From Amycolatopsis camponoti (lineage in GTDB: Bacteria > Actinomycetota > Actinomycetes > Mycobacteriales > Pseudonocardiaceae), in NCBI RefSeq assembly GCF_902497555.1, contig NZ_CABVGP010000003.1, positions 744,001 to 808,000 of the forward strand: a stretch of DNA of 64,000 nt. Reading direction: 5' to 3'. The stretch's first letter is position 1. Each line of letters begins with the position of its first letter. Positions 50,381-59,440 of the stretch are shown piece by piece. Under the pieces are notes generated by a model. It was not told the DNA's origin. It made no database searches and saw nothing but the letters and a program-made list of their open reading frames with translations. The position numbers were made by a program, and so were the translations under genes.

Positions 50381-52000
50381 ATGACACGACTCCGCTACGC
50401 GGTGGTGATCCCGGCGATCGCCGGCACCCTGCTGGCCGGGTTCACGCCGGCGTTCGCAGGCCAGGAGGCCGCGGCCGGCAAGCAGCCGCTGAACTCCACG
50501 AACATCCCGCAGCAGTACGCGAACCAGAAGCTGGACTGGCACAAGTGCGCCGTCCCCGCCGAACTGCCGACGGCCCCGCCCGCGGGCGCCGAGGACATGG
50601 AGTGCGCGACCTACAAGACGCCGCGCAACTGGTACCAGGCGAACGCCCAGATCGACCTGACCATCGCGGTCAGCCGGCTGAAGGCGACCAAGGACGCGAC
50701 GGCCAGCGTCGTCACCAACCCGGGCGGCCCGGGTGCGCCCGGCCGCAACTTCCCGGCCCGGCTGCGCAACCAGCCGAAGCTGCGGGAGCACCAGGAGATC
50801 GTCGGGTTCGACCCGCGCGGTACCGGCAAGAGCACGAACATCACGTGCGGCGGGGCCATCGGCACCGGCTCGGACCTGGACCCGCGTGACCGCGACCGCC
50901 AGAACCTGAACCTCGTCGTCGCGGCGACGAAGTACGCGGCGCTGTCCTGCCAGCAGAAGTCCGGAGAGCTGGGCCCGCTGATCAACACCGACCAGACGGT
51001 CAAGGACATCGACCTGCTGCGCGTGCTGCTCGGCCGCGACAAGATCAACTGGGTCGGCTACTCGGCGGGCACCTGGATGGGCGCGCACTACGCCCAGGCC
51101 TACCCCACGCGCACCGGCCGGTTCGTGCTCGACTCCTCGACGGAGTTCACCACGACCTGGCAGAAGTCGTTCGACTGGCAGCCGCTCGGCTTCGAGCGCC
51201 GCTGGCGGCAGGACTTCCTCCCGTGGATGGCGAAGTACGACAAGCTCTACCACTTCGGCACCAGCGGCGAGGCGGCCCGCCAGACCTACGAGCAGGTCCG
51301 CTACGTCCTGACCCAGGGCGCGGTCACCCTGCCCGACGGTTCGAGCGTGTCGGCCAACGGCCTGGACGCCTTCATCGCGTCTTCGATCTACTCGAAGCGC
51401 TCCTTCCCGGGCCTGGCGGACTACCTGGTCAGCGTCCGCACGCTGACCCAGGGCACCGCGTCGGCGCAGGCGAAGTCCTCGGCCGCGCAGAAGGTCAAGG
51501 CCGCCGACAAGAGCACCGACACCTCCGGCGCGCAGCCGCTGATGGTGCCGACCGACGGTGACGCCTACGACGCGTCGTTCTGGACCATCCCCTGCAACGA
51601 GGGTCCGTGGACCGGCACGGTGAACAGCGCCATCAAGGACTCGCAGAAGCTGATCGACAAGCAGCTGCCGCTCCTGGGTGCCGGCTGGTTCATCCAGCCG
51701 TGCCTGTTCTGGAAGAAGACCCCGGCGCCGCTCCCGGTGCTGGACGGCAAGGGTGTCCCGCCGGTGCTGATCGTCGAGTCGGAGCACGACCCGGCGACGC
51801 CGATCGAGGGCGCGCGGCGCGCGCACAAGGCCTTCGCGGGTTCGCGGATGCTGACGATCACCGGCGAGGGTGACCACGGGATCTACGCCGGCGGCAACGC
51901 GGGTGTGGACAAGGTCGTGGAGGCCTACCTGGTCGACGGCGTCGTGCCGAACGACCAGAGCCTGCCGGGTGTGGCACTTCCGGTGCCTCCGGGCGCCTGA
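50381..52000 (+). CDS. Secreted tripeptidyl-aminopeptidase-like alpha/beta hydrolase
   Basis: A 539-residue exported serine hydrolase. A signal peptide is at about 1-26 (LLAGFTPAFAG). The alpha/beta-hydrolase core has oxyanion motif TNPGGPG, nucleophile GYSAGTWMG, acid EHDPATP and His in GEGDHGIYAGG. Layout and length match Streptomyces tripeptidyl aminopeptidase (Tap/SlpD-type) proteins that release tripeptides from extracellular proteins. The ATG at 50381 lies after GGGG. The C-terminal TAP-like domain is complete. Confidence 0.88.
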   Translation: MTRLRYAVVIPAIAGTLLAGFTPAFAGQEAAAGKQPLNSTNIPQQYANQKLDWHKCAVPAELPTAPPAGAEDMECATYKTPRNWYQANAQIDLTIAVSRLKATKDATASVVTNPGGPGAPGRNFPARLRNQPKLREHQEIVGFDPRGTGKSTNITCGGAIGTGSDLDPRDRDRQNLNLVVAATKYAALSCQQKSGELGPLINTDQTVKDIDLLRVLLGRDKINWVGYSAGTWMGAHYAQAYPTRTGRFVLDSSTEFTTTWQKSFDWQPLGFERRWRQDFLPWMAKYDKLYHFGTSGEAARQTYEQVRYVLTQGAVTLPDGSSVSANGLDAFIASSIYSKRSFPGLADYLVSVRTLTQGTASAQAKSSAAQKVKAADKSTDTSGAQPLMVPTDGDAYDASFWTIPCNEGPWTGTVNSAIKDSQKLIDKQLPLLGAGWFIQPCLFWKKTPAPLPVLDGKGVPPVLIVESEHDPATPIEGARRAHKAFAGSRMLTITGEGDHGIYAGGNAGVDKVVEAYLVDGVVPNDQSLPGVALPVPPGA

Positions 52001-52018
52001 CACCACAAGGGCTAGTGG

Positions 52019-52048
52019 GGCCCCGTCGGACTTCGGTCCGGCGGGGCC
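52019..52048 (+). terminator. Rho-independent terminator after the aminopeptidase gene
   Basis: 13-nt stem with one G-U-type mismatch around TTCG, followed by TTTT. Confidence 0.75.
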
Positions 52049-52093
52049 TTTTCCACACCTGTGCACAGAGTTGTCCACAGGCAGTGGACAACT
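52049..52093. other. DnaA-box-like cluster
   Basis: Four 9-mers match the actinobacterial DnaA box TTGTCCACA: a perfect one at 52071-52079, TTTTCCACA at 52049-52057 (1 mismatch), an inverted AGTGGACAA at 52083-52091 (1 mismatch), and an inverted TGTGCACAG around 52060-52068 (2 mismatches). The middle two also form the inverted repeat AGTTGTCCAC (52069-52078)/GTGGACAACT (52084-52093). It lies between a terminator and a small XRE regulator. Confidence 0.55.
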
Positions 52094-52116
52094 CGGGTGG
52101 TACTAGAATCACGCCC

Positions 52117-52389
52117 ATGGTGCGGGTGCCGCTGACGGACGAAGAGCGCGAACGGGGCGAACGCCTCGGCCAGGCGCTGCGGACGGCGCGGGCCGGCCGG
52201 AGCATGGTCGACGTCGCGGGCGAGGCCGGGATCTCGGTCGAGACGCTCCGGAAGATCGAGACCGGGCGGATCCCCACGCCGGCTTTCTTCACGGTCGCCG
52301 CCATCGCGGACGCCGTCGGGCTGCCGCTGGAAGAGCTGCGGGCGGCGGTCACGCCGGCGGGGTCGCCACCGCTGTCCCAGGCGAGCTAG
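52117..52389 (+). CDS. Small XRE-family DNA-binding protein (90 aa)
   Basis: A 90-residue helix-turn-helix protein: GQALRTARAGRSMVDVAGEA, GISVETLRKIETGRIPTP, and ADAVGLPLEELRAAV. It has little besides the Cro/C1 domain. No ribosome site; TAGAAT lies 8 nt before the ATG, so it is probably leaderless. The DnaA-box-like repeat upstream may be its operator. The GNAT gene follows 11 nt after its stop on the same strand, so they may be co-transcribed. Confidence 0.82.
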   Translation: MVRVPLTDEERERGERLGQALRTARAGRSMVDVAGEAGISVETLRKIETGRIPTPAFFTVAAIADAVGLPLEELRAAVTPAGSPPLSQAS

Positions 52390-52399
52390 CTTCCCGGGC

Positions 52400-53221
52400 A
52401 TGCACTGGCACCTCACCGAGGACGTCGACGGCTTCCTCACCCGGACCGGGGACTTCCTGCGCTCGCGCCCCGCCCTGCACACCTCCCAGCTGACCCGGCT
52501 CGAGAAGCTGCGGACGGACGAGGAGAAGGGCACCCTCTTCGGCCACTTGGAGCAGGAGGGCGAGGTCACGGCGATCTTCTACCGCCGTCCGTCGCAGCGT
52601 CTGATCGTCACCGCGATCTCGGCCGAGCAGGCCGACGCCCTCGCTGAGCAGCTGACCGAGCTCGACCACCCGTTGTGCGGCGTGACCGCGGAAGACGACA
52701 CCGCCGCCGCTTTCGCCGAGGCGTGGGGACGGCACACCGGCGCGGCGGCGGTGCCCGGCGTGCGGGTCCGGCTCCACCGGCTCGGCACGCTCATCCCGCC
52801 GGACCCGATGCCCGAAGGGCACGCCGTGGCCGGGCGGGACCACGCGGAGGTCGTCCGCTGGTGCGGCGAGTTCGCCGCCGCGGTCGGGCAGGCACCCGTC
52901 GCGGACGAGCGCGCCTGGGCCGCCTCGAACTTCGCCGGCAAGGACTTCACCTTCTGGGCGACCGAGACCCCCGTCGCCATGGCGGGCTCGACGCCGATGC
53001 TGGCGGGGATGGTCCGGGTCGACCCCGTCTACACCCCCGACCGGTTCCGCGGACGCGGGTACGCGGGCGCCGTGACGGTCGCGGTGAGCCGGGCCGCGCT
53101 GGCCGCGGGCGCGACGGACGTGGTGCTCTACACCGACCCCGCCAACGTCACCAGCAACGCCCTGTACCGGCGCATCGGCTACGTCCCGATCGCCGGCTTC
53201 AGCGGGTACGACTTCGCCTAG
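52400..53221 (+). CDS. GNAT-family acetyltransferase with N-terminal extension
   Basis: A 273-residue protein. The C-terminal half is a GNAT domain (RVDPVYTPDRFRGRGYAGAV, DVVLYTDPANVTSNALYRRI). The N-terminal 130 residues resemble a second, degenerate GNAT-like or ligand domain. Preceded by the XRE gene with 10-nt gap. Its 3' end overlaps the convergent EndoU-like gene by 4 nt. Substrate unknown. Confidence 0.82.
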   Translation: MHWHLTEDVDGFLTRTGDFLRSRPALHTSQLTRLEKLRTDEEKGTLFGHLEQEGEVTAIFYRRPSQRLIVTAISAEQADALAEQLTELDHPLCGVTAEDDTAAAFAEAWGRHTGAAAVPGVRVRLHRLGTLIPPDPMPEGHAVAGRDHAEVVRWCGEFAAAVGQAPVADERAWAASNFAGKDFTFWATETPVAMAGSTPMLAGMVRVDPVYTPDRFRGRGYAGAVTVAVSRAALAAGATDVVLYTDPANVTSNALYRRIGYVPIAGFSGYDFA

Positions 53222-53796
53222 ACCGGGCGCAGCCGGTTCAGGATGTGCTCGCGGTCGTTGAGGAACGCGCACCCCGCGACCGGGAGGTCGTAGCTGTTGA
53301 GCAGCTTTTCGAAGTCGGAGAACTCGTCCGCCGAAAACCCGAACCCGACCTTGACCGCGTGGGCCGCCAGGACGTCGGCCAGCTCCTCCCACTCGCCGGA
53401 CCACAGCAGCGTCCGGTAGTGCGTGTACTGCTCCGGGGACAGGCGATCCGCGACGCTGGTCAGCACGCTGTCGGCGAAGAAGCTGATCCGGTTTTCCGCC
53501 AGGTCCGCCACGGTCGGGTTCGCCGGGTCGCGGGCCGCGTCGGGGTTGCGGATCACTCCCGGGCCCGCCACCGGGTACGCCGTGTGGACGTGTCCGTTCT
53601 CCTCGACCAGCACGATCACGTGGACGTTGAACCGCTCGCCCGCGCAGCGCCAGCGGCCGTTCAGCTGCTGCCACCGGGCTTCGCTCGGGTCGTTCGCGAC
53701 GTCCTTGACCACCGAGATGATGTGCTCGTTGCTCCAGCCGGGCGGGAACTCGCTGGTCGCCCTCCGCCCGACGCCCGGTGCGTGTCCGCCACCCAC
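53218..53796 (-). CDS. EndoU-like domain protein with possible immunity-like C-terminus
   Basis: A 192-residue protein with no carrier. Residues 2-80 resemble the C-terminal portion of bacterial EndoU RNase toxins: GGGHAPGVGRRATSEFPPGW, then VHVIVLVEENGHVHTAYPV. The domain normally opens with a HILxGE block bearing the first catalytic His; it is absent here, and an in-frame TGA lies just upstream, so the protein really starts at GGGH. Residues about 98-180 (LSPEQYTHYRTLLWSGEWEELADVLAAH) resemble small immunity-type proteins. GTG start has GAAGGGAG upstream. It could be a remnant or a self-contained antitoxin-like fusion. Confidence 0.6.
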   Translation of the reverse strand: MGGGHAPGVGRRATSEFPPGWSNEHIISVVKDVANDPSEARWQQLNGRWRCAGERFNVHVIVLVEENGHVHTAYPVAGPGVIRNPDAARDPANPTVADLAENRISFFADSVLTSVADRLSPEQYTHYRTLLWSGEWEELADVLAAHAVKVGFGFSADEFSDFEKLLNSYDLPVAGCAFLNDREHILNRLRPV

Positions 53797-53826
53797 GGGT
53801 GCTCCCTTCGTCGCAACGAGCGTAGG

Positions 53827-55104
53827 TCAAATGGCGGCCGACAGCACCACGATCCCGATGACGAGCAGGTCCGGACCCCGGAAGAGCTGCCGGGTCAGGT
53901 TGGCGGGCATCGGCCCCATCGGGGTGTCGACGAAGCCCGGGTTGGCGTAGTCGACGGCCGTCCGCGTGACCGTGCGCAGGATCGACAGCACCGCCAGCGG
54001 CACGGCCAGCCACGCCGGCAACGCGAACGACGTCCCGGCCGCGAACGACACGACGGCCAGCACACCCGCCCAGACCAGGCCGGGGCCGGCGAGCACCAGG
54101 CCGTGCGCGAGCACCAGCTCGCGGTTCGACGACCCCAGCCAGCGGCGGCGGCCCGGGTTGCGCCACAGTTCGCCGAGCCCGGCGCCGAACGGCGTCAGCG
54201 CCACGTACGCGCCGAGGCCGGCCAGGACCGCGCCCGGCATCGTCGGCAGCGCGATGTGCGCGACGACCACCGCGAAGCCGACCAGCACCGCCGCGCCCGC
54301 GTAGCGCGACCGGCCGAGCGTGCCCGCCCAGGCCAGCCGCAGCGGCGTCGGCCGGCGCACGGAGATCCGCCCGCTCGGCGCGGACGGCGGGAGCAGCATC
54401 ATCGGGTCGAGGAAGGTGACGGCGACCGAGCGCAGCACCCGGCCGTCCCACCCGGCGAGCAGCGCGGACCGGCCCGCGCGCGGCACCGGCTCGCCGCCGA
54501 ACGCCAGCGGCAGCGCCGCGACCAGCACGCCGGCCGCGACGAACTGGACGGTCACCGGACCGAGGCCGAGCGCGGCGATCGCCAGGCCGAGCACCGCGAG
54601 CGCCAGCGGGCCGAACGCGTCGAACTGCAGCGCCGTCCGCCGCGCCGACGCGAACGCGACCACCGCGGTCGCGGCGACGACGGCGATACCCGCACGCCAC
54701 TGGTCGAGCCCGGCCCCGCCGACGGCGAGCATCAGCGCGGCCAGGTAGCCGGTCACCGCCACCGCGCCGGTCCAGGCGCCGAGCAGCCGCAGCGTGACGA
54801 CGCGGCCGCGGTCCACCGGCGCGAAGTCGAGCCAGGTCAGCTCCGCCGGCTCGACCCACACGAACCCGCGGCGCAGCAGGCCGCGCCAGCCGACCGCGCA
54901 GCAGAGCGTGAGGAGGCCGAGCACGGCCGGGAAGTCCACGTGGGACGAGCCGTAGACGGCCTGGCGCCAGGCGTCGACGTGGAAGAACGCGGTGAAGAGG
55001 AACCCGAAGCCGAACAGGAAGACGAACGACGCGGTGTCGCCGCTGAAGATCCCGCCGAACCGCTTGCGACCCGGGATCCGCATCCGTCGCGGCGCCAGCG
55101 TCAC
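53827..55104 (-). CDS. Multi-pass membrane protein, permease partner of an ABC ATPase
   Basis: A 425-residue protein with about ten to twelve hydrophobic segments (FLFGFGFLFTAFF, AVLGLLTLCCAVGW, PLALAVLGLAIAALGLGPVTV and others). It follows and overlaps the ATPase gene by GTGA, so it is the likely permease of an ABC-2-like exporter. GTG 55104 is the coupled start; an ATG at about 55083 (MRIPGRK) is an alternative. No known substrate. Confidence 0.75.
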   Translation of the reverse strand: MTLAPRRMRIPGRKRFGGIFSGDTASFVFLFGFGFLFTAFFHVDAWRQAVYGSSHVDFPAVLGLLTLCCAVGWRGLLRRGFVWVEPAELTWLDFAPVDRGRVVTLRLLGAWTGAVAVTGYLAALMLAVGGAGLDQWRAGIAVVAATAVVAFASARRTALQFDAFGPLALAVLGLAIAALGLGPVTVQFVAAGVLVAALPLAFGGEPVPRAGRSALLAGWDGRVLRSVAVTFLDPMMLLPPSAPSGRISVRRPTPLRLAWAGTLGRSRYAGAAVLVGFAVVVAHIALPTMPGAVLAGLGAYVALTPFGAGLGELWRNPGRRRWLGSSNRELVLAHGLVLAGPGLVWAGVLAVVSFAAGTSFALPAWLAVPLAVLSILRTVTRTAVDYANPGFVDTPMGPMPANLTRQLFRGPDLLVIGIVVLSAAI

Positions 55105-55706
55105 CACAGTTCTAGGACGCTGTCCGCGGCTTCGAGCAGCGGCGGGTGGTGCGTGGCCACCACGACCGCCGCGCCGGCCGCCGTCGACCGGGCGATCACC
55201 TCGACCAGCCACTCCTTGCCCGCGGTGTCGAGCGCGCGCTCCGGCTCGTCGAGCAGCAGCACCCGGTGCGGGCGGGCGGTGACGCCGAGGAGCAGCAGCC
55301 GGCGCCGCTGGCCCGCGGAGAAGTGCCCGGACGTCACACGCATGCGCTCGCCCAGGCCCGCGTCGCGCAGCAGCTCCTCGTGGTCACCGAGGTCCGCCCC
55401 GAAGGAGCCGGACAAGAGTTCGAGGTGCTGCAACGGCGTCAGCTCGGCGAAGAAGTCGGAGTCGTCGAACAGCACGGACACCTTGCGGCGGAACTCGACG
55501 TCCCGCTCGTCCGGCACCTTGCCGGCCACGAGCACGCGGCCCCGCTGCGGCTTCTGCATGCCGTAGAAGCAGCGCATCAGGGTCGACTTGCCGACGCCGT
55601 TGGGCCCGACGATCGCGGCGCACTCGCCGGGGTCGACGGAGAAGTCGAGGTCGTCGAACAGCCACAGGTCGCCGGCCCGGACGCCGATGCCCTTCGCGTC
55701 GATCAT
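55101..55706 (-). CDS. ABC transporter ATP-binding protein, short type
   Basis: A 201-residue minimal ATPase. Walker A GPNGVGKST, signature FSAGQRRRLLLLGV and Walker B VLLLDEPERALD are intact, and H-loop THHPP follows. The signature is SAGQ, not SGGQ, as in CcmA-like proteins. Start overlaps the F420 oxidoreductase stop by ATGA, and its stop overlaps the permease start, so a four-gene translationally coupled run emerges. Confidence 0.88.
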   Translation of the reverse strand: MIDAKGIGVRAGDLWLFDDLDFSVDPGECAAIVGPNGVGKSTLMRCFYGMQKPQRGRVLVAGKVPDERDVEFRRKVSVLFDDSDFFAELTPLQHLELLSGSFGADLGDHEELLRDAGLGERMRVTSGHFSAGQRRRLLLLGVTARPHRVLLLDEPERALDTAGKEWLVEVIARSTAAGAAVVVATHHPPLLEAADSVLELW

Positions 55707-56578
55707 CGGAGTGCTTCGAGCACCGGGGCGAACTGCTCCATGTTCGGCTCCAGGACGGTGTAGTAGGTCAGGCCGAGCCGCTCGCGGTGCGCGTGGAGCT
55801 GCTCGGCGACCTCCGTGGGCGAGCCGATCAGCGCGGTCGGCAGCTCGGCGAGCTGCTCGACGCTCAGCACGCCCTGCGTCAGCTTCGCCAGCTCTTCTAG
55901 CGCCCCCGCGCGATCGTCGGTGATGTTCACGAAGTGGCAGAGCAGGTTGAACTCGGCTTCGCGACCACCGAGCTTCGACCGGACGAACTCGACGCGCTCC
56001 TCGATGTCTTCGGCGCTCGCCGGGATCGGGGCACCGCCGTCCGGGAACTTCGCGGTGCCGGTGAAACCGATGATGTCGGCGTGCTCGGCCGCGAGGGTCA
56101 GGATCCGGTCGCCGCGCCCGGCCAGCAGCAACGGCGGCCCTTCCGGGCGCACCGGCGCCGGCTTGTGCTCGGGATCGGCGTACAGCCGCTTGAGTTCGAG
56201 GATCGTCCGCTCGAGGTGGTCGACGCGCTCGCGCGCGGACGGGAACGGCATCCCGGCCGCTTCGAACTCCTCCTTGACGTACCCGGCGCCCAGCCCCAGC
56301 TCCAGCCGGCCTTCGGTGAACTGGTCGGTGCCGGTGACGTCGCGCGCGAGCAGCACCGGGTTGTAGAAGGGCGCGTTGAGCACGAAGGTGTTCAGCTTGA
56401 CGCGCGAAGTGACCTCACCGGCGAGCACGAGCGCCGGAAACGGCGGCGCCATCCCGAGGTGGTCGGCCGCGGACAGCACGTCGTAGCCGAGATCCTCGAC
56501 CTTCCGGCACTTCTCGACCCACGCGGCACGGCTGTCCGGCACGACCATGTTGACGCCGAAGCGGAATTCCCCAGTCAT
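55703..56578 (-). CDS. F420-dependent LLM-class oxidoreductase, copy 1
   Basis: A 291-residue luciferase-like barrel protein (FGVNMVVPDSRAAWVEKCRK, AADHLGMAPPFPALVLAGEV, GRLELGLGAGYVKEEFEAAG). These enzymes usually carry hydride with coenzyme F420 and are common in actinobacteria. Closest form is the TIGR03621-type subgroup. A paralogue lies 13 nt upstream and the ABC ATPase directly overlaps its stop, an unusual partnership that suggests a small-molecule modification and export unit. Confidence 0.85.
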   Translation of the reverse strand: MTGEFRFGVNMVVPDSRAAWVEKCRKVEDLGYDVLSAADHLGMAPPFPALVLAGEVTSRVKLNTFVLNAPFYNPVLLARDVTGTDQFTEGRLELGLGAGYVKEEFEAAGMPFPSARERVDHLERTILELKRLYADPEHKPAPVRPEGPPLLLAGRGDRILTLAAEHADIIGFTGTAKFPDGGAPIPASAEDIEERVEFVRSKLGGREAEFNLLCHFVNITDDRAGALEELAKLTQGVLSVEQLAELPTALIGSPTEVAEQLHAHRERLGLTYYTVLEPNMEQFAPVLEALR

Positions 56579-56591
56579 ACCGACAACGTAC

Positions 56592-57434
56592 TCACCGGAG
56601 CTTTTCGATCACCGGGGCGAGCCTGGTCAGGTCGTCTTCGAGCACCGTGAAGTAGCTGACGCCGAGGGTCTCGCGGGTGCGCAGCACCTGCTCGGCCACG
56701 GCTTCCGCCGAGCCGGCGAGGACCGTGGCCAGCGCGCCGAGCTCATCGACGCCGAGGTGCGGCACGAGCCGGTGTGCCGTCTCCAGGGCCGCCCGCCGGT
56801 CGTCGGTGATCCGGACGAAGTGGACCATCAGGTTCAGCTCGGCGTCCCGGCCGCCGAGCACCCGCTTGACGAAGCCGGCGCGCTCGGCCAGCGCGGCGGC
56901 ACCAGCGAGGGCGAGCCTCCCCTCGGACGCGCCGGGCGCCGTACCGGTGAGGGCGATGGTGTCGGCGTGCGCGGCGGCGAAGGTCAGCATCCGGTCGCCC
57001 CGGCCGCCGAGCAGCAGCGGCGGCCGCGGGCGGCCGGTGAACGCGCGCTCGATTTCGGTGACCACGTCGACGACCCGGGTGAACCGGCGGCCGGGCGTGC
57101 CCCAGTCGATCCCGGCGGCTTCGAACTCCGCGCGGACGTACCCGGCGCCGATCCCGATCTCGAGGCGACCGCCGGTGAAGTCGTCGAGCCCGGCGAGGTC
57201 GCGGGCCAGCAGCACCGGGTTGTGGAAGCTCGCGTTGAGGACGTAGGTGTTCAGCCGGATCCGCTCGGTCGCCTCGGCGGCGAGGAGCAGGGCGGGCACC
57301 GGCGCGACCCGTCCGAGGTGGTCGACCACGCCGACGACGTCGTAGCCGAGGTCCTCGGCCTTGCGGCACTTCTCCACCCACTCGGCTCGCGAGCCGGGCA
57401 CGTACAACGCCACCCCGAAGCGGAACGGTCTCAT
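56592..57434 (-). CDS. F420-dependent LLM-class oxidoreductase, copy 2
   Basis: A 280-residue paralogue of the next gene (FRFGVALYVPGSRAEWVEKC, VVDHLGRVAPVPALLLAAEA, GRLEIGIGAGYVRAEFEAAG). The two share order and spacing throughout and arose by tandem duplication. First gene of the run LLM2-LLM1-ABC ATPase-permease. F420 or FMN use cannot be told apart by eye; F420 is the usual cofactor of this subgroup. Confidence 0.85.
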   Translation of the reverse strand: MRPFRFGVALYVPGSRAEWVEKCRKAEDLGYDVVGVVDHLGRVAPVPALLLAAEATERIRLNTYVLNASFHNPVLLARDLAGLDDFTGGRLEIGIGAGYVRAEFEAAGIDWGTPGRRFTRVVDVVTEIERAFTGRPRPPLLLGGRGDRMLTFAAAHADTIALTGTAPGASEGRLALAGAAALAERAGFVKRVLGGRDAELNLMVHFVRITDDRRAALETAHRLVPHLGVDELGALATVLAGSAEAVAEQVLRTRETLGVSYFTVLEDDLTRLAPVIEKLR

Positions 57435-57459
57435 GGTCGCGAACCTACCCGCGGACGCG

Positions 57460-57493
57460 GAGAAGGGGACGTCCCGACGGACGTCCCCTTCTC
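57460..57493 (-). terminator. Rho-independent terminator after pckG
   Basis: Perfect 15-bp stem GAGAAGGGGACGTCC and its complement around CGAC, directly after the pckG stop in the leftward direction and 26 nt before the LLM2 start. Confidence 0.8.
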
Positions 57494-57504
57494 GGTCACG
57501 AAGC

Positions 57505-59325
57505 TCAGCTCAGGCGCTGGGCCAGCGCGTCGAGCTCGTCACGCAGCGAGGTCGGGACCTCGCCGATCTTCTGGAACCACTCCTCGATGAGCGGCAGCTC
57601 CTCGCGCCACTCCTCGGGCTTGACGTCCAGGGCGGCCTGGATGTCCTCGATCGGCTCGGTCAGGCCCTCGGTGTCGAGGTCCTCGGCCCGCGGCACGAAG
57701 CCGACCGGCGTCTCGACGGCGTTGCCCTTGCCCTCGACGCGCTCGACGACCCACTTGAGGATCCGCGAGTTCTCGCCGAAGCCCGGCCACAGGAACCGGC
57801 CGTCGTCGCCACGGCGGAACCAGTTGACGTAGAAGATCTTCGGCAGCTTGTTCGCGTCGGCGTTCTTGCCCAGGTTCAGCCAGTGCTTGAAGTAGTCACC
57901 GGCGTGGTAGCCGAGGAACGGCAGCATCGCCATCGGGTCGCGGCGCACGTTGCCGACCGCGCCGGCCGCGGCCGCCGTGGTCTCCGACGACATGGTGGCG
58001 CCCATGAACACGCCGTGCTGCCAGTCGCGGGCCTCGTTCACCAGCGGCACCGTCGTCTTGCGGCGGCCACCGAACAGGATCGCCGAGATCGGCACGCCCT
58101 TCGGGTCGTCCCACTCGTCGGCGAGGATCGGGCACTGCGACATCGGCGTGCAGTAGCGCGAGTTCGGGTGGGCGGCCTTCTCGTCGGAGTCCGGCGTCCA
58201 GTCCTGCCCCTTCCACGACGTCGCGTGGGCGGGCTTGTTCTCCATGCCCTCCCACCAGATGTCGCCGTCGTCGGTCAGGGCGACGTTCGTGAAGACCGTG
58301 TTGCCCTTCTCGATCGTGCGCATCGCGTTCGGGTTGGTGTGCCAGTCGGTGCCCGGCGCGACGCCGAAGAAGCCGAACTCGGGGTTGACCGCGTACAGGC
58401 GGCCGTCCTCGCCGAAGCGCATCCAGGCGATGTCGTCACCGAGGGTCTCGGCGCGCCAGCCCGGGATGGTCGGCTGCAGCATCGCGAGGTTCGTCTTGCC
58501 GCAGGCGCTCGGGAACGCGGCCGCGACGTAGTGGACCTTGTCCTCGGGCGAGATCAGCTTGAGGATCAGCATGTGCTCGGCGAGCCAGCCCTCGTCGCGG
58601 GCCATCACCGAAGCGATGCGCAGCGAGTAGCACTTCTTGCCCAGCAGGGAGTTGCCGCCGTAACCCGAGCCGTAGCTCCAGATCGCGCGCTCCTCCGGGA
58701 AGTGCGAAATGTACTTCGTCGTGTTGCAGGGCCAGGAACTGTCCTTCTGGCCCGGCTCGAGCGGCGCACCCACGGAGTGGAGCGCGGGCACGAATTCACG
58801 CTCGCTGCCATCCGGCGCGACGAACTTGTCGAGGGCCGCCTTGCCCGCGCGGGTCATCACGCGCATCGAGGCGACAACGTAGGCGAAATCGGTGATTTCG
58901 ATACCCAGCTTGGGATTCTCGTCGGCGAGGGGACCCATGCAGAAGGGGATGACGTACATCGTGCGGCCGCGCATCGAGCCCCGGAAGAGCTCGGTCATGG
59001 TGGCCTTCATCTCGGCCGGGTCCATCCAGTTGTTGGTGGGACCGGCGTCCTCGGGACGCTCCGAGCAGATGAAGGTGCGGTCTTCGACGCGGGCGACGTC
59101 GTTGGGGTCGGAAGTGGCCCAGAAGGAGTTGGGCTTCGACTTGAGCTGCACGAACGTGCCAGCCTCGACCAGCTCCTGGTTGATCCGGGCGGCTTCTTCG
59201 TCAGACCCGTCGACCCACACCACGCGGTCCGGGGTGGTCAGCTCGGCGACCTCCCGGACGAAGGACAGCACGCCACTGTGCGTCGTCGGCGCGGTGTCCA
59301 GTCCGGGGATGGCGACTGCGGTCAT
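57505..59325 (-). CDS. pckG: Phosphoenolpyruvate carboxykinase (GTP)
   Basis: A 606-residue gluconeogenic enzyme converting oxaloacetate and GTP to phosphoenolpyruvate, GDP and CO2. The kinase P-loop [49 protein letters not shown] and [19 protein letters not shown] are diagnostic of the GTP form. AGGAG lies upstream of the ATG. The 5' region of about 130 nt on the transcript carries two hairpins. This is the housekeeping enzyme of actinobacteria. Confidence 0.96.
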   Translation of the reverse strand: MTAVAIPGLDTAPTTHSGVLSFVREVAELTTPDRVVWVDGSDEEAARINQELVEAGTFVQLKSKPNSFWATSDPNDVARVEDRTFICSERPEDAGPTNNWMDPAEMKATMTELFRGSMRGRTMYVIPFCMGPLADENPKLGIEITDFAYVVASMRVMTRAGKAALDKFVAPDGSEREFVPALHSVGAPLEPGQKDSSWPCNTTKYISHFPEERAIWSYGSGYGGNSLLGKKCYSLRIASVMARDEGWLAEHMLILKLISPEDKVHYVAAAFPSACGKTNLAMLQPTIPGWRAETLGDDIAWMRFGEDGRLYAVNPEFGFFGVAPGTDWHTNPNAMRTIEKGNTVFTNVALTDDGDIWWEGMENKPAHATSWKGQDWTPDSDEKAAHPNSRYCTPMSQCPILADEWDDPKGVPISAILFGGRRKTTVPLVNEARDWQHGVFMGATMSSETTAAAAGAVGNVRRDPMAMLPFLGYHAGDYFKHWLNLGKNADANKLPKIFYVNWFRRGDDGRFLWPGFGENSRILKWVVERVEGKGNAVETPVGFVPRAEDLDTEGLTEPIEDIQAALDVKPEEWREELPLIEEWFQKIGEVPTSLRDELDALAQRLS

Positions 59326-59353
59326 CTCTACTCCTGACTTCCGACGACAAATG

Positions 59354-59440
59354 AGCCCGCTCGGAACGTCGGTGTTCCGATGCGGGCTTCGTTGCCGGCG
59401 ACCGAATGGCTTCGCACACCGGCTGGCGAACCGGTGTGCG
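59354..59440 (-). promoter_or_regulatory. Structured 5' leader of pckG
   Basis: Two hairpins before pckG: a perfect 10-bp stem (59413-59422 with 59431-59440, 8-nt loop) and, nearer the start, a bulged 14-bp stem (59354-59367 with 59374-59388). The second lies about 30 nt before the ribosome site and is not followed by a U-run, so it is not an obvious terminator. The rest of 59441-59620 holds only the presumed promoter. Confidence 0.45.

Noticed and set aside
52675..55566. 963-codon frame over the GNAT/EndoU/permease region
   Set aside because: No domain content; real genes with motifs and overlaps occupy other frames.
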